DNA of 55,003 nucleotides from Glaciecola sp. UBA983 (lineage in GTDB: Bacteria; Pseudomonadota; Gammaproteobacteria; Enterobacterales; Alteromonadaceae), in contig DBBN01000022.1 in the NCBI GenBank assembly GCA_002292215.1, forward strand, positions 18,145-73,147. The letters are read 5' to 3'. This document shows positions 47,620 to 55,003 of the stretch, piece after piece. Position numbers and translations under genes: made by a program. A model generated the notes under the pieces. It was not told where the DNA came from. It did not search any database and saw only the letters and a list, made by a program, of their open reading frames with translations. Each line of letters starts with the position of its first letter. The first letter of the stretch is position 1.

Positions 47620-48546
47620 ATGACAACTAACCACACCGCAATTAACGCGTTATTCAACGCTATTAAACAACCTAAGAACAAGGCTTTACTCAAGTCCTTG
47701 ATGCTTTTGCTATTAATTATTTATATCTTATTTGCATTGGCAAATATGTTTTGGCAGTTTGTGCCGGCGCCTGAGTCGCCTAAAATTCCAATGCAAATCT
47801 CGCAGCAACAATCACAAACTAATAACAGCACAGGTAATGTTCAAGATTTAATCGCAGTAAATATCTTTGGTAAAGCCAAAGCTGTCTCAGTTCAGCCAGT
47901 TAGTGCCGTGAGTAATGCCCCTGAAACAAAATTAAGTTTAACCCTCACAGGTGTCGTCGCCTCTACGACCGAAGAAGAAGGTGCAGCTATTATCTCTAAT
48001 CGTAATACCCAAAATACCTATGGCATTGGCGAAAAAATCGAAGGGACGCAAGCCATCTTAAGCCGTGTTTTCGCCGATCGGGTTATCATTAGTAACCGCG
48101 GTGCAAAAGAAACCTTAATGCTGGATGGGATCGACTTTTCTAAAATATCATCCCAAGCAGACTCACCCGACAGCAACGCAGTATTTTTACCTGCCAACCA
48201 GACCATTCCCAAGAATATCGTCAAAACAGTCGCTGAGGGGCCTAGCCTAGAAAGCATCGCACAATTACGCGACAAACCTGAAAAATTTATCGATTTTATT
48301 AATGTCGCACCGGTTCGAAATGATGGCGAGCTACAAGGCTACAAAGTATCGCCTGGCAAAGATGCGGCGCTATTCAATGAAACAGGATTACAGACCGGCG
48401 ATGTCATTACCTATATCAACGGCTTAGATTTAACCCAACCGCGAGAGGCGGTAGAAGCAATGCAAGCACTCCGAGAATCAGATAGCTTGGAAATATCAGT
48501 GTTGCGTAACGATCAACCCATGACATTGTCGTTATCTTTACCCTAA
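47620..48546 (+). CDS. gspC: Type II secretion protein GspC
   Basis: Inner-membrane protein that links the assembly platform to the secretin. Cytosolic N-terminus, one TM helix (about 23-46), HR domain (about 85-165: LSLTLTGVVASTTEEEGAAI, then the TYGIGEKIEGTQAILSRVFA stretch) and a C-terminal PDZ-like part (about 225-308: GYKVSPGKDAALFNETGLQT followed by GDVITYINGLDL). 308 residues. First gene of gspCDEFGHIJ; 13 bp before gspD. The start is ATG with a weak AAGAA ribosome site. Confidence 0.95.
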   Translation: MTTNHTAINALFNAIKQPKNKALLKSLMLLLLIIYILFALANMFWQFVPAPESPKIPMQISQQQSQTNNSTGNVQDLIAVNIFGKAKAVSVQPVSAVSNAPETKLSLTLTGVVASTTEEEGAAIISNRNTQNTYGIGEKIEGTQAILSRVFADRVIISNRGAKETLMLDGIDFSKISSQADSPDSNAVFLPANQTIPKNIVKTVAEGPSLESIAQLRDKPEKFIDFINVAPVRNDGELQGYKVSPGKDAALFNETGLQTGDVITYINGLDLTQPREAVEAMQALRESDSLEISVLRNDQPMTLSLSLP

Positions 48547-48562
48547 CGAGGATGCAATTTTG

Positions 48563-50668
48563 GTGAATTATTCACAAGGTACTATGTCTATGTTTTCAAA
48601 CCTGGTTTCTCAAGTTAAAACCATTTCAGTCGCAAGCGTAATGACTGTGGCCATTGTGGTTGCAGCAATCCCCGTGACAACCACGTCTTTTGCAGTGTTA
48701 GCAGCACAATATTCACCTAACTTTAAAAATACAGATATTAATGAATTTATTGCGATTGTCGGTAAAAACCTGCAACGCACCATCATCGTAGACCCAAATG
48801 TACGAGGCAAAATTTCAGTCCGCAGTTACGATTTATTAGACGAAGTTCAATATTATCAATTCTTTTTAAACGTACTACAAGTATATGATTTTGCAGTTAT
48901 TGAAATGCCCAGTGGCATTTTAAAAGTTATTCGCTCAAAAGATGCAAAAAGCTCTAATTTACCTGTTGTAGAAGGTAATATTCAAAATGGCGATGAGATG
49001 ATCACACGGGTCATTCCGGTATATAACGTCCCGGTGAGAGAATTAACGCCGCTACTTAGACAACTCAATGATAGCGCAGGCGGCGGGAACGTTGTCAGCC
49101 ATGATGCCTCAAATGTTATGATGCTAACTGGCCGTGCCGCAGTGATTAACCGACTGGTTGAGATTATCGAACGGGTTGATAGAGCCGGCGATGAAGAAGT
49201 TGAAATCATAAAACTGAAATTTGCTTCTGCCTCTGAAATGGTTCGGATCATCGATAGTATTAACAAATCACAAGGTAAAGCGGCGGCTACCACAGGTAAA
49301 TCAGAACCGCGTGTCGTGGCCGATGACCGTACCAACTCTGTTATCGTGAGTGGGGATGTCAAAGCACGTCAACGCCTGATTAACCTCATTACACGTATGG
49401 ATCAAGAATTAGAAACCAGCGGTAACACCCGCGTTATATTTCTTAACTACGCCAAAGCCGATGATCTCGTTAAAGTCTTAAAAGGTGTATCAGAAAGTAT
49501 TCAAGCCGAAGAAAAAGGTGGCACTACCTCTCGCTCTAAATCAAGCTCGGGTCGTGAAGTCAGCATTGATGCCCACGAAGATTCCAACTCATTAGTCATT
49601 ACCGCTGAACCAGATATGATGCGTTCATTAGAAGAAGTGATTCGTCAATTAGATGTTCGTCGTGCCCAAGTACAAGTAGAAGCGATTATTGTTGAAGTCT
49701 TTGAAGGTGACGGCACGACATTAGGTGTTCAATTAGTGTCTGAACAAGGCGGTGGTACACAATTCACCAACGGCGTAGTCGGTGTCGGTTCATTAGGCGT
49801 GGCATTACGTCAAGCTGAAGACAAAATATCGACGGTGACGACCTCAGCTAACGATGGCAGCCCAATTGAAACGACAGATACGACCCCAGGTGATTTTACC
49901 GCACTCGCTTCGTTGCTAGGCGGCGCTAATGGCATGATTGCTGGGATTATCCAAAATGGCTGGGGCGCAGTTGTCCAAGCGGTGTCTACCGATACCAATT
50001 CAAATATTTTGGCGACGCCGCATCTTACAACAATGGATAATGAAGAAGCCTACTTTATCGTGGGCCAAGAAGTCCCGATCATTACAGGCACTTCCACCGG
50101 CTCCAATAACTCTAATCCATTCCAAACAGTCGAGCGTCAAGAAGTTGGGATCAAACTCAAAGTCACCCCACAAATTAACGAAGGTGATGCGGTTCAATTG
50201 CTAATCGAACAAGAAGTATCGAGTGTTTCTGGTGCGACTTCGGTGGATATTTCAATTAACAAGCGTGAAATCAAAACCACCGTCATCGTCGATGATGGCG
50301 GGACTATCGTATTGGGTGGATTGATTGATGAAGATGTACAAGAAAGCGTCTCGAAGGTGCCAATCTTAGGCGATATTCCGTTTTTCGGTCACTTCTTCAA
50401 AACCACCACATCCAGCAAACGTAAGCGTAATTTGATGGTGTTTTTACGTCCGACTATTGTCCGTGACGGCGTAACCATGAACAAAATGTCACATCGTAAA
50501 TATAACTATATTCGTGCTGAACAACTTAAGCGTCAAGCAGATGGTATTCCGTTAATGCCTAATTCTCAAGGCCCTAGCCTACCAGAGTGGAATGATGCAT
50601 TGAGCTTACCACCATCATTTGAAGATTACTTGATGGAAAAAGACAAGCAAGCGAACGATAACGACTAA
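48563..50668 (+). CDS. gspD: Type II secretion secretin GspD
   Basis: Outer-membrane secretin channel. Signal peptide about 12-45 (AVIVVAAIPVTTTSFAVLAA-like), then four N domains (N0 to N3, about 50-350) and the secretin domain from about 370, with NILATPHLTTMDNEEAYFIV (about 475), VGQEVPIITG, GIKLKVTPQI, GGTIVLGGLIDE and VPILGDIPFFGHFF. The start is uncertain: TTG 48560, GTG 48563 or ATG 48584; GAGGA at 48548-48552 best suits the first two. About 700 residues. Confidence 0.93.
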   Translation: MNYSQGTMSMFSNLVSQVKTISVASVMTVAIVVAAIPVTTTSFAVLAAQYSPNFKNTDINEFIAIVGKNLQRTIIVDPNVRGKISVRSYDLLDEVQYYQFFLNVLQVYDFAVIEMPSGILKVIRSKDAKSSNLPVVEGNIQNGDEMITRVIPVYNVPVRELTPLLRQLNDSAGGGNVVSHDASNVMMLTGRAAVINRLVEIIERVDRAGDEEVEIIKLKFASASEMVRIIDSINKSQGKAAATTGKSEPRVVADDRTNSVIVSGDVKARQRLINLITRMDQELETSGNTRVIFLNYAKADDLVKVLKGVSESIQAEEKGGTTSRSKSSSGREVSIDAHEDSNSLVITAEPDMMRSLEEVIRQLDVRRAQVQVEAIIVEVFEGDGTTLGVQLVSEQGGGTQFTNGVVGVGSLGVALRQAEDKISTVTTSANDGSPIETTDTTPGDFTALASLLGGANGMIAGIIQNGWGAVVQAVSTDTNSNILATPHLTTMDNEEAYFIVGQEVPIITGTSTGSNNSNPFQTVERQEVGIKLKVTPQINEGDAVQLLIEQEVSSVSGATSVDISINKREIKTTVIVDDGGTIVLGGLIDEDVQESVSKVPILGDIPFFGHFFKTTTSSKRKRNLMVFLRPTIVRDGVTMNKMSHRKYNYIRAEQLKRQADGIPLMPNSQGPSLPEWNDALSLPPSFEDYLMEKDKQANDND

Positions 50669-50677
50669 GGGTGACGC

Positions 50678-52126
50678 ATGGATATTAGCTTTAGTTTTGC
50701 CAAACGTCATCAAATCTTATTAGATCCGGTGACGCCTACGGTTTTTTATACGCAAGAAACCGCGCTTGAGGTGTTTGCTGAGGTGCGTCGCGCTTTTGGA
50801 AACGGTTTTGCGTTGGAACAAGTGCCAACCGATAAATTTGAAACGTTACTGACGTCTTTTTATCAACGAGATTCTTCTGAAGCCAAACAGCTAATGGAAG
50901 ACTTAGGCAATGAAAGTGACTTGTTTGCGCTGGCTGAAGAACTTCCTGATACCGAAGATCTACTCGATAGCGAAGATGATGCGCCAATTATCAAACTCAT
51001 CAACGCGATGCTCGGTGAAGCGATCAAAGAAGGCGCATCTGATATTCATATCGAGACATTTGAAAATCAACTTGTTGTACGTTTTCGAGTAGATGGGGTT
51101 TTACGTGAAATTTTACGTCCAAATCGTAAAATGTCATCCATGCTCGTTTCGCGTATTAAAGTCATGGCTAAACTTGATATCGCTGAAAAGCGTATCCCTC
51201 AAGACGGTCGAATTTCACTAAAAATCGCAGGTCGTGCAGTAGATGTTCGAGTTTCAACGATGCCATCGAGCCATGGTGAGCGCGTCGTATTGCGTTTATT
51301 AGACAAAAATAACGTGAGATTAAACCTTGAAGATCTCGGAATGACAGCAGCCAATCGTACTATTTTTTCTGATTTGATCCGCAAGCCTCATGGCATCATT
51401 TTGGTTACGGGTCCAACTGGTTCAGGTAAATCCACCACCTTGTATGCAGGATTAAGCGAAATCAATTCCAAAGACCGTAATATTTTAACCGTTGAAGATC
51501 CCATTGAATTTGATTTGCAAGGGATTGGACAAACTCAAGTCAACACGCGTGTCGATATGACATTTGCGCGCGGGCTTCGTGCTATTCTAAGACAAGATCC
51601 AGATGTAGTCATGATAGGTGAAATCCGCGATCGTGAAACAGCAGAAATTGCAGTACAAGCGAGTTTAACCGGCCACCTTGTGTTATCCACTCTACACACC
51701 AATACCGCTGCTGGCGCCATTACGCGCTTAGAAGATATGGGCATTGAACCGTTTTTATTATCATCGAGCTTACTCGCGGTATTATCACAACGCCTAGTCC
51801 GTACCTTATGCGTAGACTGTAAAATCCCACATGAAGCGACTCCGTCTGAGTGTGAAGTACTGGGATTAACGACGCCGCAAATCATTTACTCTCCAGGTGA
51901 TTGTATTGCTTGCAATCATACAGGCTATCGTGGCAGAACGGGTATTCATGAGCTACTCCGCGTCAATGAAGATGTCCGTGAACTGATGCATACTGGTAAA
52001 GGTGAGCAAGCCATCGAAAAATTGATCCGCAAAGATACTCCGAGTATCCGCTCTGATGGTTGCGATAAAGTCCTCAGTGGCGTGACTTCTCTAGAAGAAG
52101 TACTGCGCGTGACGCGCGAGGAATAA
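50678..52126 (+). CDS. gspE: Type II secretion ATPase GspE
   Basis: Cytosolic hexameric ATPase driving pseudopilus assembly. N-terminal N1E-like region, [20 protein letters not shown] and SDIHIET (about 100-130), Walker [11 protein letters not shown] (about 245), the Asp box [14 protein letters not shown], Walker [18 protein letters not shown] and the His box [19 protein letters not shown]. The zinc finger is CVDC and CIAC near residues 385-410. 482 residues, slightly shorter than many GspE proteins (about 500), mainly at the N-terminus. 9 bp after gspD. Confidence 0.97.
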   Translation: MDISFSFAKRHQILLDPVTPTVFYTQETALEVFAEVRRAFGNGFALEQVPTDKFETLLTSFYQRDSSEAKQLMEDLGNESDLFALAEELPDTEDLLDSEDDAPIIKLINAMLGEAIKEGASDIHIETFENQLVVRFRVDGVLREILRPNRKMSSMLVSRIKVMAKLDIAEKRIPQDGRISLKIAGRAVDVRVSTMPSSHGERVVLRLLDKNNVRLNLEDLGMTAANRTIFSDLIRKPHGIILVTGPTGSGKSTTLYAGLSEINSKDRNILTVEDPIEFDLQGIGQTQVNTRVDMTFARGLRAILRQDPDVVMIGEIRDRETAEIAVQASLTGHLVLSTLHTNTAAGAITRLEDMGIEPFLLSSSLLAVLSQRLVRTLCVDCKIPHEATPSECEVLGLTTPQIIYSPGDCIACNHTGYRGRTGIHELLRVNEDVRELMHTGKGEQAIEKLIRKDTPSIRSDGCDKVLSGVTSLEEVLRVTREE

Positions 52127-52132
52127 CGGTTT

Positions 52133-53359
52133 ATGGCAGCGTTTGCATTTGAAGCAGTAAATCCACAAGGCAAAACCAAGAAAGGCGTACTTGAAGGCGA
52201 TAACGCGCGTCAAATACGTCAACAACTGCGTGAACAGGGACTGATCCCTGTTGCTGTTGAGCAAGTCAAAGAACAACAAACAAACAAAAATAATTCTTTT
52301 CAATTTACGTTATTCAAACCCAGTATCTCTGCTGGTGAATTAGCATTATTAACCCGTCAGTTAGCCACCTTAGTTGAAGCTGCATTACCGATTGAAGAGG
52401 CCTTATTAGCGGTCGCCGAACAGAGCGAAAAACCTCGTCAAAAGAATATGATGATGGCTGTACGCTCTAAAGTCGTTGAAGGGTTTGGTTTAGCTGAAGC
52501 GTTAGGGGATTTTCCGAGTATATTTGATACCTTGTTTATTGCAATGGTAGCTGCAGGTGAAAAATCTGGCCACTTAGACGTCGTACTTAACCGCTTAGCT
52601 GATTACACTGAAAATAGAGAAAAAACCCGCAGCCAAGTTATTCAAGCGATGATTTATCCGGGCTTGATGATGTTTTTTGCTGTCGCTATCACGGTTTTAT
52701 TGTTGACCGTCGTCGTGCCTAAAATCGTCACTCAATTTGAACATATGGGGCAAGGCTTACCCCCAATTACCCAAATCGTTATGGATATTTCAACTTTTTT
52801 ACAAGCATCGTGGATGTGGGTATTGATTGCGTTAGTTGTTGCTATCATCGGCGCACAACGTACCTTACGCATTCCGGCAATGCAGCTCAAATTCCATCGC
52901 TGGATATTGGGCGTGCCACTCATCGGTAAAGTCAATCGTGGTCTCAATACCGCGCGCTTTGCTCGTACCTTATCCATTTTAACTGCCAGTGCCGTACCGC
53001 TACTCGAAGCGATGAAAATTGCCAGCGATGTATTACTCAATAAGCATATAAAAGCTCAAGTCGCTGAATCTGCGATCATGGTCAAAGAAGGCGCCAGTTT
53101 ACGTGCCGCATTAGATAAAACCAAAATGTTCCCGCCCATGATGATGCATATGATTGCCTCGGGCGAACGTTCTGGTGAGTTACAAGGAATGTTAGCTCGA
53201 GCGGCGGATAACCAAGACCGTGAATTTGAATCTCTGGTTGGTGTGTCACTCAAAGTCTTTGAGCCACTGCTAATCGTTTCTATGGCAGGCATAGTGCTGT
53301 TTATTGTACTGGCTATCCTGCAACCCATAATCGCATTAAATAGCATGGTGAATACGTAA
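52133..53359 (+). CDS. gspF: Type II secretion platform protein GspF
   Basis: Polytopic inner-membrane platform protein. Cytosolic N-terminus with FAFEAVNPQGKTKKGVLEGD, a GspF/PilC domain containing LALLTRQLATLVEAALPIEE (about 66-85), three TM helices near 170, 220 and 380, and a second GspF domain with ARTLSILTASAVPLLEAM. 408 residues. Its TAA overlaps the gspG ATG by one base (TAATG), so translation is coupled. Confidence 0.97.
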   Translation: MAAFAFEAVNPQGKTKKGVLEGDNARQIRQQLREQGLIPVAVEQVKEQQTNKNNSFQFTLFKPSISAGELALLTRQLATLVEAALPIEEALLAVAEQSEKPRQKNMMMAVRSKVVEGFGLAEALGDFPSIFDTLFIAMVAAGEKSGHLDVVLNRLADYTENREKTRSQVIQAMIYPGLMMFFAVAITVLLLTVVVPKIVTQFEHMGQGLPPITQIVMDISTFLQASWMWVLIALVVAIIGAQRTLRIPAMQLKFHRWILGVPLIGKVNRGLNTARFARTLSILTASAVPLLEAMKIASDVLLNKHIKAQVAESAIMVKEGASLRAALDKTKMFPPMMMHMIASGERSGELQGMLARAADNQDREFESLVGVSLKVFEPLLIVSMAGIVLFIVLAILQPIIALNSMVNT

Positions 53360-53784
53360 TGAAAAAAGCAACTGGTTTTACGCTTATTGAAGTAATGGTG
53401 GTCTTAGTGATCATCGGTATTATGGCCTCGATGGTCGTACCGCAAATTTTAGGTAACCAAGAAGAAGCGCAGCTTAAAAAAGCCGCCATCGATATTCAAA
53501 CCTTAGAAGGGGCGATGCAGATGTATAAGCTTAACAACAATCGCTACCCGACCACTGAACAAGGTTTAGAAGCATTAGTCAGTGAACCCACGATTGACCC
53601 GATCCCTCGCGCGTATCGTGAAGGTGGCTATATCCAACGTCTCCCGACTGATCCTTGGGGCAATGACTATCAGTTAATTTCCCCCGGAGAAGTAGGCGCG
53701 GTTGATATTTTTTCTAATGGCCCTGATATGGAACCCGGTACTGATGATGATATCGGTACGTGGAATCTCAACGACTACCTTTAA
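53359..53784 (+). CDS. gspG: Major pseudopilin GspG
   Basis: Main subunit of the type II pseudopilus. Prepilin leader MKKATG with cleavage before FTLIEVMVVLVIIGIMASMV, so Phe+1 and Glu+5 are present. The C-terminal part has LNNNRYPTTEQGLEALV and RLPTDPWGNDYQ. The calcium-binding loop near FSNGPDMEPGTDDDIGTW fits the family. 141 residues. Cleaved and methylated by the prepilin peptidase, not present in this window. Confidence 0.97.
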   Translation: MKKATGFTLIEVMVVLVIIGIMASMVVPQILGNQEEAQLKKAAIDIQTLEGAMQMYKLNNNRYPTTEQGLEALVSEPTIDPIPRAYREGGYIQRLPTDPWGNDYQLISPGEVGAVDIFSNGPDMEPGTDDDIGTWNLNDYL

Positions 53785-53803
53785 CTAAGACAATCAGACG
53801 TTT

Positions 53804-54424
53804 ATGATCCCTGCACAGCGCCAATCTGGATTTACCCTAATCGAAATCATGTTGGTGCTTGTCATCATGGGATTAGTGTCTGCGTACGTAGTCGTCAATG
53901 CGTTTGGTACTAATCCGTCCGATAAGCTCAAAACAGAAGCTCAGCGCTTTCATGCTATCACAACCATGGCGTCTGATTTTGCTGTATTAAATCAGCTACA
54001 ATTTGGTCTTGTGATTGATGATAAGCGTAACAGCTATCATTTTGTGACTTTAGATGACAACGACAATTGGATCCCTGTAGAACAGAATAAAGCGTTTACT
54101 AAGCGCGAGTTAGACAGCGATTATGCGCTCAAATTGCAACTTGACGGCTTTGAGTGGGAAACTGAAGATTCATTGTTTAGTGATAACGCTTTGTTTGATG
54201 AAACATTATCTGTATCCAGTGATGGGGTCCAAATAGGTAAAGAAGAAGACATTCCTCCCCCGCCTCCGCAAATACTATTTTTATCCAGTGGCGATATTAC
54301 TGAGTTTACCCTGACCTTTGAGTTTTTCGATGCGCAGTTGGGTAATGAAACATTCAGTGTTAGCTCACAGGGGTATTTACCTTTGAATCATGATTTAACT
54401 GCTGCCGATAAAGAGCGCCCTTAA
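53804..54424 (+). CDS. gspH: Minor pseudopilin GspH
   Basis: Minor pseudopilin. Leader MIPAQRQSG is cleaved before FTLIEIMLVLVIMGLVSAYV. The rest is a beta-rich domain typical of GspH (about 60-200), with Asp/Glu-rich loops and a Pro run near residue 150. 206 residues. Begins 19 bp after gspG and overlaps gspI at its stop. Confidence 0.92.
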   Translation: MIPAQRQSGFTLIEIMLVLVIMGLVSAYVVVNAFGTNPSDKLKTEAQRFHAITTMASDFAVLNQLQFGLVIDDKRNSYHFVTLDDNDNWIPVEQNKAFTKRELDSDYALKLQLDGFEWETEDSLFSDNALFDETLSVSSDGVQIGKEEDIPPPPPQILFLSSGDITEFTLTFEFFDAQLGNETFSVSSQGYLPLNHDLTAADKERP

Positions 54425-54858
54425 TGCAGATCTTTAGCCGGTTACCTCGCTTAAGTCTCCCTACTTCAGCATTGCGTTACTCTCAACGAGGCATGACTTT
54501 GATTGAAGTCATGGTGGCGTTGTTGATTTTTGGTTTAACGGGCACTGCGGTGATGAAAGCAACAACAGAAAATTTATCTAGTGTTGGGCAATTACAAGAT
54601 ATTACCTTTGCAACTTTTGTGGCCAACAATCGTCTCGCTCAATTACACCTTGCGCGAGAATGGCCGATTAAAAACAATGAAAAAGGGCAAATGGACATGG
54701 CTAGTACCACGTGGTATTGGCAACAAACCGTCACCAAAACTGCCGAAACTGAACTCATACAAGTCAGAATTACTGTTGCTACCGATGAAGCATACCGTCG
54801 TCCAATTACTAATGTGGTGAGCTTTTTTGCTAAACCGACCTCCAGTGGTGCGACTTAA
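54424..54858 (+). CDS. gspI: Minor pseudopilin GspI
   Basis: Minor pseudopilin of the tip complex. Long leader (about 1-23) ending SQRG, then MTLIEVMVALLIFGLTGTAV with Met+1 and Glu+5. The following VANNRLAQLHLAREWP is characteristic. 144 residues. The ATG overlaps the gspH TAA by one base and its TAA overlaps the gspJ ATG. Confidence 0.93.
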   Translation: MQIFSRLPRLSLPTSALRYSQRGMTLIEVMVALLIFGLTGTAVMKATTENLSSVGQLQDITFATFVANNRLAQLHLAREWPIKNNEKGQMDMASTTWYWQQTVTKTAETELIQVRITVATDEAYRRPITNVVSFFAKPTSSGAT

Positions 54859-55003
54859 TGCAAGCACAACGCGGATTTACCTTAGTTGAAATCTTGGTCG
54901 CCATTGCGATATTTTCATTAATTGCCAGCGCCTCTACTGCCGTCTTAACCAATGTTATTGCTGCGTCAGAACAATCATCACAATCCATCGAACGATTACA
55001 ATC
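54858..55003 (+). CDS. gspJ: Minor pseudopilin GspJ, truncated by window edge
   Basis: Only the first 48 residues are in the window. Leader MQAQRG with cleavage before FTLVEILVAIAIFSLIASAS. Position after gspI, overlapping by one base, identifies it as gspJ. The remaining operon (gspK, L, M, N) should lie beyond the right edge. Confidence 0.9.
   Translation, partial: MQAQRGFTLVEILVAIAIFSLIASASTAVLTNVIAASEQSSQSIERLQ

Overview
The window is chromosomal DNA from a gammaproteobacterium, most likely of the order Alteromonadales (Shewanella-like or a neighbouring family); the genus cannot be fixed by eye. Grounds: the gene order queG / nnr-tsaE-amiB-mutL-miaA-hfq-hflX-hflK-hflC, the prmA-dusB-fis-purH-purD block, the ompR-envZ / hslO-hslR / gspCDEFGHIJ arrangement, a Shewanella-type FAD/Fe-S D-lactate dehydrogenase, and fairly AT-rich, densely coding DNA. 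I saw no rRNA or tRNA gene, no CRISPR array, no intact insertion sequence and no prophage.

Layout. 1-1017: ferrochelatase running off the left edge, then an AbgT-family transporter. 2.8-12.7 kb: a long leftward superoperon for membrane protease control (HflK/HflC), ribosome-associated GTPase HflX, Hfq, tRNA modification (MiaA, TsaE), mismatch repair (MutL), cell-wall amidase and NAD(P)HX repair. 12.7-16.9 kb: divergent queG, then hemE, nudC, zur and a CheX-like gene. 17-21 kb: an OmpA-family protein, dnaB, and the rplI-rpsR-rpsF operon, which lacks the usual priB. 21.05-21.64 kb is the only long stretch without a gene; it holds the ribosomal leader and promoter plus short degenerate repeats.

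21.6-31.3 kb is the accessory part: a 1317-residue hybrid sensor kinase/response regulator with an AraC-type output, a 58-residue protein, a DcaP-like porin, and a LysR regulator divergent from the D-lactate dehydrogenase. These look like sensing, uptake and oxidation functions, but a functional link between them is inference. 31.3-37.6 kb carries small proteins of unknown function, a protein joining a FAN1-like VRR-NUC nuclease to a DEDDh exonuclease, a flavin reductase, a Tat-exported HiPIP and a secreted S10 peptidase.

37.6-55.0 kb is again core: prmA, dusB-fis, purH-purD, an orphan phosphoribulokinase, ompR-envZ, hslO-hslR (reverse strand) and the type II secretion operon gspC to gspJ, the last cut by the right edge.

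The best candidates for something less ordinary are the FAN1/DEDDh fusion next to a DUF2805 protein, the hybrid regulator beside the porin, and the repeat-bearing gap upstream of the regulator. None is proven to be a new system.
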